A stretch of DNA of 14,709 bases from Bacillota bacterium (GCA_023398105.1 JAEWST010000035.1:1-14709), one strand, 5' to 3'; counted from the first letter of the stretch, positions 7,321 to 14,563 are shown. Notes: generated by a model from the letters alone, not told the origin. Program-made: numbers and translations.

Positions 7321-7362
7321 ACAGACAGTTCGAAACCATCCTGTCTATAATTAAAACTACGG
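7321..7362 (+). ncRNA. Class I preQ1 riboswitch aptamer
   Basis: P1 is AGACAG (7323-7328) with CTGTCT (7341-7346). The 12-base loop is TTCGAAACCATC, then an A-rich tail ATAATTAAAACTACGG (7347-7362). This matches the layout of the preQ1-I class: short stem, loop opening UUC and ending in a C-rich stretch, and a tail of type A(n)CUAnGG that folds back. I can pair loop UCG plus A (7330-7333) with tail U, CGG (7358, 7360-7362), giving the H-type pseudoknot. The terminator right after and queC in the operon agree. The match is by eye, with no covariance model run. Binding preQ1 should stabilise the pseudoknot and turn the operon off. Confidence 0.8.
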
Positions 7363-7364
7363 TC

Positions 7365-7391
7365 AGCTATCGGTAGGATAGCTTATTTTTT
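7365..7391 (+). terminator. Terminator / expression platform of the preQ1 riboswitch
   Basis: AGCTATC (7365-7371) pairs with GATAGCT (7377-7383) around loop GGTAG, followed by TATTTTTT. The loop's GTAG (7373-7376) can instead pair with CTAC (7357-7360) in the aptamer tail. An antiterminator can therefore form when the pseudoknot is absent. This supports transcriptional control with ligand giving OFF. Confidence 0.75.
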
Positions 7392-7395
7392 GCAA

Positions 7396-7470
7396 AACAA
7401 GGTTGGTATATAATTATTAGTTTGCCAGCTTGTCTTGTGTATTATTTAGGGGGCGTAGTGCCTCTTTTTT
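7396..7470 (+). terminator. Second hairpin and terminator-like element in the leader
   Basis: GTTGG and CCAGC, extended by ACAA/TTGT, form a hairpin at about 7396-7437. After it, AGGGGGC (7448-7454) pairs, with two G-T wobbles, with GCCTCTT (7460-7466) around GTAGT, and a T run follows (TTTTTT, then a second T6 at 7475-7480). This is a plausible second terminator between the riboswitch and the first gene. Its purpose is unknown. Confidence 0.45.
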
Positions 7471-7493
7471 ATTGCTTTTTTAGGAGGCAGCAA

Positions 7494-8630
7494 ATGAAAA
7501 ATATTGGGATTACAACAACTGTACCCATTGAAGTATTAATAGCAGCAGGATATAACGTAATTGACTTAAATAATATTTTTATATCCACAGAAATGTATGC
7601 AAACGACATTGAAAGAGCAGAAAGAGATGGATTCCCAAAAAGCTCCTGTGCTTGGATTAAAGGTATATATGGTGCATGTATACGGTGTGGAATAAGTGAA
7701 ATAGTTGGTGTGACAGAGGGTGATTGCTCCAACACCAAAGCACTTTCTGAGGTTTTAAAAAGAAGAGGAATAAAGGTATACAATTTCTCGTATCCGTTAG
7801 AGCACACTTTAAGCAATGTTACTTCTGAAATTAACAGGTTTATGGAGAGTTTTGCTGTTACTGCAGAAAAGGTGGAAGCAGTAAGAAAAGAACTCAATGA
7901 AGTTAGACATTATGCAAAGATAATTGATGAGCTCACTTTTATAGAGAATAAAGCTACTGGATTTGAAAACCACATATCGCAAATCACGCTAAGTGACTTT
8001 GTGACGCTAAGCGATTTTAGAAGTAAACCTGATTTAGGTACTGATACTAGTAGTTGCAACAAATTCAAGAAGGACATTATTGGTGGCTTTGTGGCAGACA
8101 GCATCCCGGGAAATAATTCTACCCCGATTAATAACTTTGAAAGCAATGCTACAAAATGCAAAGATAGACTATTGGGAAGGATATACGAAATCAGACATAG
8201 AACACCAATAAGCAATAGGCTTCGTCTTGGTTACATAGGTGTTCCTCCTATGACCTGCGATATATATTCATATGTTGAAAAATTTGACTCACGAATTGTA
8301 TATAATGAGGTTCAAAGAGAATTTGCTTTCCCGAGAGCAAGTAATGCACAGAACGTGTATGAACAGTATTACGATTATACGTATCCCTATGACTTAACAT
8401 TTCGATTGAAGGAAATAAATAAACAAATTGAGCTGAGAAGGCTTGATGGAATCATACATTATACACAGTCCTTCTGTCACAGAGCAATTGAGGATATTGT
8501 TATAAAAGAAGCTGTTAATATTCCTGTTCTGACAATTGAGGGGGACAAATCCAATTGCATTGACTCTAGAACAAAGCTGAGAATTGAAGCCTTTCTTGAT
8601 ATGCTTTTGGATTTGAAAACAAGTGGGTAG
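7494..8630 (+). CDS. Double-cubane cluster / 2-hydroxyacyl-CoA dehydratase (HgdB/BcrC) family reductase component
   Basis: 378 residues from the ATG at 7494, chosen because AGGAGG (7482-7487) precedes it; a frame open from 7422 would run through the leader terminator. N-terminal MKNIGITTTVPIEVLIAAGY and C-terminal RTKLRIEAFLDML match the family. Nine cysteines are present (52, 62, 65, 78, 188, 222, 255, 328, 355). Cys52 (SSCAW), Cys78 (EGDCSN) and Cys328 (QSFCHR) sit where Fe-S ligands lie. Only one such subunit is present, as in homodimeric double-cubane cluster proteins, rather than the two of true dehydratases. It receives low-potential electrons from the ATPase encoded next. The preQ1 riboswitch upstream and queC downstream point to a deazaguanine substrate rather than an acyl-CoA; this is inference. 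The 155-215 region is low in conservation and Ser/Asn-rich. Confidence 0.85.
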   Translation: MKNIGITTTVPIEVLIAAGYNVIDLNNIFISTEMYANDIERAERDGFPKSSCAWIKGIYGACIRCGISEIVGVTEGDCSNTKALSEVLKRRGIKVYNFSYPLEHTLSNVTSEINRFMESFAVTAEKVEAVRKELNEVRHYAKIIDELTFIENKATGFENHISQITLSDFVTLSDFRSKPDLGTDTSSCNKFKKDIIGGFVADSIPGNNSTPINNFESNATKCKDRLLGRIYEIRHRTPISNRLRLGYIGVPPMTCDIYSYVEKFDSRIVYNEVQREFAFPRASNAQNVYEQYYDYTYPYDLTFRLKEINKQIELRRLDGIIHYTQSFCHRAIEDIVIKEAVNIPVLTIEGDKSNCIDSRTKLRIEAFLDMLLDLKTSG

Positions 8631-8671
8631 CAGGATATTTCATTGGTATTATGCTATAGCAAGGGAAAGGA

Positions 8672-9442
8672 ATGTATATAAAAATGAAAGTGTTAGGAAT
8701 AGATTTAGGGAGCAGAGAGGTTAAAATTGTCCTTATGGACAATGGAACAATTACAGATAAGAAAAAAATAAGTACAATGTATTTTTATAAAAATTATTGT
8801 ACTTATAAGGATAAACTTGAGGTTGATATGGGAAAACTTGGTATATGCCAGCCTGTTAAAGCAGTTTCGACAGGCTATGGGCGGAACAATACAGATATAA
8901 GCAGGTTCAAGCCCATAACAGAAATAAAGGCTCATGCCTATGGTGCTATATATCAAACAGACTTAAAGGACTTTATTCTACTAGATGTGGGAGGTCAGGA
9001 TGTCAAGGTAGTCAAGGTGGAAAAGGGGCTTATAACCGATTTGGAGCTAAATGATAAATGTGCCGCATCATGTGGTAGATATTTAGAAAATATGGCTGGA
9101 GTATTGGAAATTTCCCTTGAGGAGATGTCAAAATATTATAAAGACCCAATTGAGCTAAACTCAACTTGTTCTGTATTTTCAGAATCAGAGCTAATTGGGA
9201 AAATTGCAGAAGGAATTGCTTTAGAGAGGCTGTGCTCAGGAGTTAACTATTCGTTGTATAGAAGATTAAGACCCCTTCTTACAAGATTTAAGGGGCAAAG
9301 GCTTGTAATAACAGGTGGCGTTGCCAATAGCAGTGCTCTAACTCATTATCTGCAAAAGGATTTTGATGAGGTTATTCATGTCGCAGAGCCTCAATTCAAT
9401 GGAGCAATTGGGTGTTGCAGCTGTGGAGCAATCAAGCAATGA
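8672..9442 (+). CDS. BadF/BadG/HgdC-type ATPase, reductive activator of the preceding protein
   Basis: 256 residues, ASKHA-fold ATPase that carries one [4Fe-4S] cluster at its dimer interface and drives electrons into HgdB-type partners with ATP hydrolysis. Visible: phosphate-1 loop GIDLGSREVKIV (9-20), STGYGRNN (66-73), LLDVGGQDVKVV (103-114), cluster ligands Cys130 (NDKCAAS) and Cys166 (NSTCSVF), and adenosine motif VITGGVANS (212-220). The usual CAAGTGRFLE reads CAASCGRYLE, adding Cys134 next to a ligand, and the C-terminus is cysteine-rich (CCSCG). The ATG at 8672 has AAGGG 6 bases upstream; the ATG at 8684 is a possible alternative. It lies 41 bp after its partner and 63 bp before queC, and is surely in the same operon. 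Confidence 0.92.
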   Translation: MYIKMKVLGIDLGSREVKIVLMDNGTITDKKKISTMYFYKNYCTYKDKLEVDMGKLGICQPVKAVSTGYGRNNTDISRFKPITEIKAHAYGAIYQTDLKDFILLDVGGQDVKVVKVEKGLITDLELNDKCAASCGRYLENMAGVLEISLEEMSKYYKDPIELNSTCSVFSESELIGKIAEGIALERLCSGVNYSLYRRLRPLLTRFKGQRLVITGGVANSSALTHYLQKDFDEVIHVAEPQFNGAIGCCSCGAIKQ

Positions 9443-9505
9443 CCATAAACTTTTTAATTACTATTGGTGTCGTATTAGATTATTAAGGAAAGGAAGTTAC
9501 TAAAA

Positions 9506-10183
9506 ATGGAAAAAGCAGTTGTATTGTTATCAGGAGGCTTAGACTCAGCTACCGCTTTATATTTGGCAAAATCTGAGGGCTTCGAGGTATATGCACTATC
9601 CTTTGAATATGGGCAGAAGCACAAAAAGGAAATTTCTTGTGCGAAAAAATTAGCTCAAAAGCTTGGTGTTAAGGAACATATTATAGTTAATACAAATATG
9701 GATGCTTGGGGAGGCTCGGCACTTACAGACAGTAATATTGAGGTACCAGAGGCAGATTTGGAAAGCAGCTCTGTACCTGTAACTTACGTACCTGCGAGAA
9801 ACATGATATTTCTTGCTTATGCTGCCTCATATGCAGAAGCAAAAGGAGCACAGCATATTTTTATAGGTGTTAGTGAGGTTGATTATTCGGGCTATGTGGA
9901 CTGCCGCAAAGAATTCATTGATGGTATGGAAAATGCAATAAATCTTGGAACAGTATGTGCTGTTGAGCATGGCAAAAAAATAAAAATACATGCTCCCTTT
10001 ATCAATATGAAAAAATCCGATGAGATAAAATTAGGAGAAGCTTTAGGAGTAGATTACAGCAATACTTGGACTTGCTATAACGGAGATGAGCAGGCATGTG
10101 GGGTGTGCGACAGCTGTAAATTAAGACTACGAGCTTTTGAAGAAGCGGGGGTAAAGGATCCAATTGAGTATATGGGATTATAG
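9506..10183 (+). CDS. queC: 7-cyano-7-deazaguanine (preQ0) synthase
   Basis: 225 residues, normal length. It converts 7-carboxy-7-deazaguanine to preQ0 with ammonia and two ATP in the queuosine pathway. Visible: PP-loop pyrophosphatase motif LSGGLDSATAL (8-18), FEYGQKHKKE (33-42), VPARNMIFLAYA (95-106), GVSEVDYSGYVDCR (121-134), and the C-terminal zinc site C190...C198-GV-C201-DS-C204. AAGGAAAGGAAG upstream supplies the ribosome site. queD, queE and queF are not in view, so the rest of the pathway is encoded elsewhere or is partly supplied by uptake. As last gene of the unit it is placed under the preQ1 riboswitch, which is standard feedback logic for queC. Confidence 0.97.
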   Translation: MEKAVVLLSGGLDSATALYLAKSEGFEVYALSFEYGQKHKKEISCAKKLAQKLGVKEHIIVNTNMDAWGGSALTDSNIEVPEADLESSSVPVTYVPARNMIFLAYAASYAEAKGAQHIFIGVSEVDYSGYVDCRKEFIDGMENAINLGTVCAVEHGKKIKIHAPFINMKKSDEIKLGEALGVDYSNTWTCYNGDEQACGVCDSCKLRLRAFEEAGVKDPIEYMGL

Positions 10184-10264
10184 AAATAGTATTCTCAAAT
10201 AAAGTTATTTGCTGGTTGTACTTTTGCTAAATACTAAAGTCTACTATATGATTCTTCAAAAATA

Positions 10265-10744
10265 ATGTGTATTTTGGTCTTTGTACTAAATTTTATTTCT
10301 GGTATAACAGTACCAATTAGTTTATGGATATGGAAACTGATTATTGAAAAATTACCTAATCAATATGATACAAAGCTTCAAAAAGAATGGTCAGATAGTA
10401 TAGATTTATCTCTTGGTCAATGGCAGAAATTAGCTATTGCTCGTGCTGCAATTAGGCAATCATCAATTCTTATATTAGATGAACCGACTGCATCTATTGA
10501 TGCGGTTACAGAGTTTGATATATTTAAAAATTTTAAGTTTCTAAAAAGAAATAAATTATGTATTTTAGTTACACATAGGTTTTCTAGCGTTAAGATTGTA
10601 GACGAAATACTAGTGCTTGAACATGGTAGGCTGAAAGAACATGGTAGTCATGAGGCTCTTATTAAGAATGAGGGAGTATACAAAGAATTATATACTCTTC
10701 AAGCTAATGCATATAAAGAAAATAAAGAAGTTGTTAATTGTTGA
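10265..10744 (+). pseudogene. ABC exporter relic with an internal deletion (TMD start joined to NBD end)
   Basis: 159 residues. The first 30 (CILVFVLNFISGITVPISLWIWKL...) look like the first membrane helix of a fused permease-ATPase exporter. From residue about 31 the text is LPNQYDTKLQKEWS, which in intact proteins lies deep in the ATPase domain. It then has the signature SLGQWQKLAIARA (normally SGGQ), Walker B ILILDEPTASID and switch VTHRFSS. Walker A and the rest of the membrane domain, roughly 350-400 residues judged from the usual family length, are missing. The reading frame is intact across the junction. The frame is also open upstream to 10238, in line with a lost N-terminus. No function can be expected for ATP binding. 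Confidence 0.8.
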
Positions 10745-10838
10745 TATAATATACTGTAAAATATAGGTGCTTAGATCTTCCTCTTACAGATACCCAAAGA
10801 ATGGCAGATGGTAGCCATTAGGTGTATCTATCAAATCT

Positions 10839-10852
10839 GGTTCTGTTGCAAA
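10839..10852. repeat. IS6-family terminal-repeat-like sequence without a transposase
   Basis: GGTTCTGTTGCAAA matches the outer end of IS6-family elements such as IS257 and IS1216 as I remember them. No IS6 transposase follows; the histidine kinase gene ends about 100 bp away. It is probably a solo end or relic beside the deleted ABC gene. A chance match of 14 bases is possible. Confidence 0.4.
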
Positions 10853-10892
10853 TAATGCTTGAGTAGGAGTGATAATTGGTTTACTGAACAAC

Positions 10893-10937
10893 AAACCATT
10901 GATAAGTCTCACGCACCGATAGACTTATCAATGGTTT
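10893..10937. terminator. Bidirectional terminator between the ABC relic and the kinase gene
   Basis: AAACCATTGATAAGTCT (10893-10909) and AGACTTATCAATGGTTT (10921-10937) form a perfect 17-bp stem with an 11-base loop. It lies 12 bp past the end of the minus-strand kinase gene and after the + strand ABC relic, where a shared terminator is expected. The T tracts on each side are short. Confidence 0.65.
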
Positions 10938-10949
10938 TCTAAGTTATAA

Positions 10950-13103
10950 CTATATGTAAATATCAGAAAATTCCACTTCTATAGCACGGATTAGCCGACC
11001 ATCGTTCATTCCACATTTTGTTGGTTTAGTCTGAGTTTTATTTACTTTTTTTACGGGTAACAAAATACTAAAAGAACTGCCTACGCCCTCTTTACTTTCT
11101 AATTTAATTATGCCATTTTGAGACTCAACTAGCATTTTAACAAGAGATAACCCTATGCCTGTTCCTTCAGCTTGTCTAGCAAGGGAATTATCAACTTGAC
11201 CGAATCTTTCAAATATTACATTTACTTTATCCTCTGGAATACCTATTCCATTATCCTTAACCTGAATACAAGCCATACGTCTTTGGTTTAATGTTTTTAG
11301 AGAGACATTTACATATATGGCTTTACCTTTTGGCGTAAATTTAATAGCGTTTGAAAGTAAATTTAGAAGTATTCTTTCATATTTTTCCTCATCAATTCCC
11401 ATTTCTCTTTGCTTAATTGTTGAAGAAAATGTCAGTGAAATTCCTTTTTGCTGTGCATATAGCTGTACAGAGTCTGTAATAGATTTAGTTAAAAAAACAA
11501 TGTCTTCATTTGTCTGATAAAGCTTCATTTGCCCAGAATTAAAACGTGTAATATCTAGAAGATTATTAACTAAACGCAATTGTCTATAAGAGTTTTGACG
11601 TATTTTGCTTATAAAACCGTTTGCTTTTGGGGACAATTCCTCTTTGCAAAGAAGCTCCAATGCCTGAATTGCTGAATTAATTACAGTCAATGGCGTTTTA
11701 AACTCATGGGATATAAGTGCTAGAAATTCATCCTTCATTTCAATGGATTTTTGAAGGGCTTCATTCTTTTCCCTTTCTGATTCTATTAAAAGCTCTTTAT
11801 TCATTTCATACTGCAGGTGTTCTATTATATCAAGACTTAAACGTGCTAACATATCTAGTAAAGAATTTTCCCATTCTTCAAAATGATGGTCAGGCTTATA
11901 TTGGGTTGACAATACACCGATCAATTGATCTGAACGGCTTATAAGGGGTATGAGCTGTATGGTTTTATTACTTAGCAAGGATATATCTGGAATATCTTGT
12001 TTATTTAATGGAATTGGACACTGTGATATATCTTTAATAATAATTCTTTCTTTTATTTTTAAAATATATTCTTTCAGCTTGTGAAAACTATTAAATTTAA
12101 TAAAGAATTTTAGTGACGACTCATCTAGACCATGTTGAGACATAACACTAGTTTTTCCTGTCTTTTCATCAAATAAATGAATACAACATGCATCGGCATT
12201 GGTAAATTCAATAACTGTTTGAATGATTTCATCAAGAACTTCCTTTATGTTTCCTTTACTAGCAGATTGTTCGCTGACTGCGTGTAAACGGTTTTTTAAG
12301 GCTAATTCTTGTGCTAGACGTTCTTTTACAGAGTTTGAAATCTTCTCTGCTTGTTTACGTGCAGTAATATCATGTCCAACAACAACATAACCCAGCACAA
12401 GACCATATTTATCAAAATATGCTCTTGATGTGGTTTCAACCCAAAAGGAGGAACCATCTTTGCGGTGGTGTATATATTCTGTTCTTAAAGTTTCTAGCAG
12501 GTTAGTCTTAAAGTTTGCTTCAGATATAAGTTCATCAGAAAAAGTAAGCTGTATAATTTCATCTGATGTCTTACCTATAGCTTCGGCAGCTGTCCAACCA
12601 TACATGAGTTCAGCAGCAGGATTCATGTATGTTAATATATGATTTGGATCAAAGGCTACAATTGCATCATTTGCAATTTCTAGAATGTTGACTGGATATA
12701 CCAGTTTTTTGTTGTTTTTAACCTGTCCCGTAACATTCAAAGAACAGCTAATTCCAATTAATAGCTTACCTTCAGAATTATAAACAGGAGTACCCTTCAT
12801 ATTAAAATGAAATGTTCCCAAATCAGAAGTATACACCAGCCTTTCTTGTATTGTTTTTTCACCATTGAGAATTTGAACAATAGGAAGTTTTTTAGATGGA
12901 AGTTCATTATCGTTTTTATCATAGTATGCGCCATCTCTATAAGTGCAACCTGCTTTTTCTAAAGAATCAGTAGGCGAAAAATAGTCTCTTGCATTATTGT
13001 CAATGATCGCATAAGCACCGTTTTTGTCCAAAACAGATACAATATCTGTTAAATCATTTGTAATTATGTCTGACTTATTTTCATATATTGTTGATTTCTT
13101 CAT
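10950..13103 (-). CDS. Soluble PAS-PAS-GAF sensor histidine kinase
   Basis: 717 residues; start supported by AAGGAG (minus strand, 13112-13117), 8 bases upstream. Order: PAS-like N-terminal domain (about 15-130), PAS/PAC domain (about 138-252, with GHDITARKQAEK), short coiled coil, GAF domain (about 275-430), coiled coil (432-458), HisKA with phospho-acceptor His466 in LALISHEFKTPLTV, N box LLNLLSNAIKFT (580-591), G1 DNGIGIPEDK (617-626), F box FERFGQVDNS, G2 GTGIGLSL (647-654). No membrane segment, so it senses an intracellular signal; the GAF and PAS ligands are unknown. After the kinase core comes a tail of about 30 residues ending IEVEFSDIYI. No response regulator is in the window, so it is an orphan kinase here. 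A 14-bp hairpin lies in its leader. Confidence 0.92.
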   Translation of the reverse strand: MKKSTIYENKSDIITNDLTDIVSVLDKNGAYAIIDNNARDYFSPTDSLEKAGCTYRDGAYYDKNDNELPSKKLPIVQILNGEKTIQERLVYTSDLGTFHFNMKGTPVYNSEGKLLIGISCSLNVTGQVKNNKKLVYPVNILEIANDAIVAFDPNHILTYMNPAAELMYGWTAAEAIGKTSDEIIQLTFSDELISEANFKTNLLETLRTEYIHHRKDGSSFWVETTSRAYFDKYGLVLGYVVVGHDITARKQAEKISNSVKERLAQELALKNRLHAVSEQSASKGNIKEVLDEIIQTVIEFTNADACCIHLFDEKTGKTSVMSQHGLDESSLKFFIKFNSFHKLKEYILKIKERIIIKDISQCPIPLNKQDIPDISLLSNKTIQLIPLISRSDQLIGVLSTQYKPDHHFEEWENSLLDMLARLSLDIIEHLQYEMNKELLIESEREKNEALQKSIEMKDEFLALISHEFKTPLTVINSAIQALELLCKEELSPKANGFISKIRQNSYRQLRLVNNLLDITRFNSGQMKLYQTNEDIVFLTKSITDSVQLYAQQKGISLTFSSTIKQREMGIDEEKYERILLNLLSNAIKFTPKGKAIYVNVSLKTLNQRRMACIQVKDNGIGIPEDKVNVIFERFGQVDNSLARQAEGTGIGLSLVKMLVESQNGIIKLESKEGVGSSFSILLPVKKVNKTQTKPTKCGMNDGRLIRAIEVEFSDIYI

Positions 13104-13128
13104 ACAGATTACTCCTTATACTAATTTG

Positions 13129-13162
13129 CTATTTAAGAATGTGGTACGACATTTTTAAATAG
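13129..13162 (-). promoter_or_regulatory. 14-bp hairpin in the leader of the histidine kinase gene
   Basis: CTATTTAAGAATGT (13129-13142) and ACATTTTTAAATAG (13149-13162) pair with a single non-Watson-Crick position, loop GGTACG. Right beside it is GCCGCA/TGCGGC (13163-13176) with a two-base loop. On the minus strand the hairpin ends 26 bases before the kinase start codon, leaving the ribosome site free. It could be a terminator of upstream transcription or a leader structure. Confidence 0.45.
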
Positions 13163-13318
13163 CCGCATCTGCGGCGACAGGACGTAGTCCAAATGTTGTT
13201 CAAATTCTAACCTCTCACGCCCCATTTTGGCATAAACTAAAGTGAAACTATCAGTGGAGTACCTCTGCTTCGCAGAGGTGTGCAGTATTTTTTCTGCTTT
13301 ATCCTCCTTTCTGATAGT
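13133..13318 (-). pseudogene. Start-less 61-codon reading frame, possible relic or repeat
   Basis: The minus-strand frame is open between stops at 13321-13319 and 13135-13133. It reads with normal-looking composition, including FTLVYAKMGRERLEFEQHLD and DYVLSPQMRLFKNVVPHS. There is a strong AAAGGAGG (minus strand, 13302-13309) but no ATG, GTG or TTG at the right distance; the only methionines are internal (codon at 13225-13223 onward). It may be a degraded gene, a transposon-borne sequence, or a chance frame in a structured repeat. I do not recognise a family. Confidence 0.3.
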
Positions 13319-13357
13319 TCAATTTCGAGCACCATCAAAAACGCATAAAATTGAACT
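13246..13357. repeat. Nested and adjacent inverted repeats
   Basis: AACTATCAG (13246-13254) pairs with CTGATAGTT (13311-13319), enclosing a perfect 8-bp hairpin ACCTCTGC/GCAGAGGT with loop TTC (13261-13279). Overlapping the outer arm, AGTTCAATTT (13316-13325) pairs with AAATTGAACT (13348-13357). The two outer stems compete for 13316-13319, so alternative folds are possible. The inner hairpin resembles one in the leader of the MerR-like gene. Confidence 0.55.
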
Positions 13358-13690
13358 GTAAAACTTTTATAAATTAACTTATATAGTACTATATTACAAA
13401 ATATGGTAAGGAATGTCAAATATATTATGTATATAATATATTATCGTTATATAATGGAGTTTAATAAAGGATTATATTGTTTAATATTTCAACTATCGCC
13501 ATAAAAAGTATATCGGAGCGGCAGAATTATCGAGGGTTTATTAATGCAAGCTATGTGCTATAGGTTTGTTTTTTAGTGGCTGAATAGTAGCCTAATACTT
13601 AGTATAAATTGTATTTTATACATAAATATATTGAAAATTATCAATTGATAGATTAATATATAATCTCATCTTTGACAGTTGTAGAACAGA

Positions 13691-13732
13691 AAAAGCTTGT
13701 AAATCCTTGATGTAGAAGGAATACAAGCTTTT
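13691..13732 (-). terminator. Hairpin after the transposase fragment
   Basis: AAAAGCTTGTA (13691-13701) pairs with TACAAGCTTTT (13722-13732), and the pairing continues inward as ATCCTT/AAGGA after a one-base bulge. It lies 10 bp past the minus-strand transposase stop, so it is a likely terminator of the insertion sequence or part of its terminal structure. Confidence 0.55.
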
Positions 13733-13741
13733 GGTTTATCG

Positions 13742-14563
13742 TTAAAAATTGCGTACTTTTTTATGGTCTTTAGTATCTTTTAAAATTTTTTTCATCGTTT
13801 TATCGTTCACTATTTGATAATCTGTGCGAAAACCAAAATTATCATGTAATGCATCCGTAAAATCAGTCCTTGTATAGGTTGGAATGTATCCTTCTCCTTT
13901 GATTTCATAAAAATTCATATCTCTAAGTCCTGATATAATTTCATTACATGTGTGCTCGCCTGAGAGCCTTTTTTCTAGAAGTCTGTATATTAGTAGAGAA
14001 ATGAAGCAAGTCATAAAATGGGCTTGAATTCTATTATCTCTCTGCAAATATACTGGTCTTGCCTTAAACTCTGTTTTCATTATGCGGAAGGATTCTTCAA
14101 TTTCCCAGCGCCTTCTATTAACTTTAATAATCTCTGATGCATCATCTTCAAGATTAGTGCATACAGCGTAGAATCCATCATACATTGCTTCTTGCGAGAT
14201 TAAACTAGTATCAATGCCATATGCTATCTTATCAGCTATTTCTCCATCAGGCGTACAGTGAGTTTTTGCGATAAAACGTTTGTAGTCATTGGCGTTGCAT
14301 TTTTTTAGCTTTTTAGGATTTGTATCAATAACTTTTTGAGCACGTTCTATCTGACGATTTCTTATGGTTTGCTGGTAGTTTTTATACTTTAATGAAAATG
14401 TAACAACTAGATTTTGTTCAAGCTCATCTTCGTTTATCCATCGCTGCTTGTAAAAAATCTTGTCTTTATCCGTTTGTTCATCTAGTTTAGTAATATCGTA
14501 TTCATATTTGTCCTTAGAACCGCTTAGGAGCCACCCACTAGTATCTAGAGCCCACTCCTTCAA
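13742..14563 (-). pseudogene. C-terminal fragment of an IS4/IS1634-like DDE transposase
   Basis: 273 residues with no proper start: the first usable codon is a TTG, and the frame is open back only to a TGA near 14588. Family features: AMYDGFYAVCTNLEDDASEI (the second conserved acidic region of IS4-type enzymes) and RRRWEIEESFRIMKTEFKARPVYLQ, the R...E......K signature with the catalytic glutamate; the usual leading tyrosine is absent. Then follows the RIQAHFMTCFISLLIYRLLE block. Intact IS1634-like transposases are about 550-600 residues, so the N-terminal half with the first catalytic aspartate is gone. The upstream 20 residues or so (IKKLKSHLKEWAL) still read as transposase, so the break lies near 14590. 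Subfamily assignment is tentative. Confidence 0.8.

Larger units (their letters stand above)
13104..13741. other. Gene-free, hairpin-rich stretch between kinase and transposase fragment
   Basis: The left half (13129-13357) is packed with hairpins and holds a start-less minus-strand reading frame, described separately. The right half (13360-13680) is plain AT-rich DNA with runs of TATAATATAT character, a TATCAATTGATA palindrome near 13640, and nothing I can name. A minus-strand 60-codon frame at 13237-13419 has no ribosome site and does not look like a protein. Confidence 0.5.

Noticed and set aside
7321..7391. T-box or amino-acid attenuator as an alternative for the leader
   Set aside because: No T-box sequence or specifier stem, and downstream genes are not amino-acid related; preQ1-I fits better.
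7422..7493. N-terminal extension of the double-cubane-type protein
   Set aside because: It runs through the leader hairpins and has no ribosome site; AGGAGG precedes the ATG at 7494.
7469..8215. Minus-strand frames of 142 and 101 codons opposite the reductase gene
   Set aside because: Shadows of the reductase gene; no ribosome sites and hydrophobic nonsense composition.
13237..13419. Minus-strand 60-codon frame
   Set aside because: No ribosome site; low-complexity hydrophobic start; overlaps inverted repeats and a better-looking frame in another phase.
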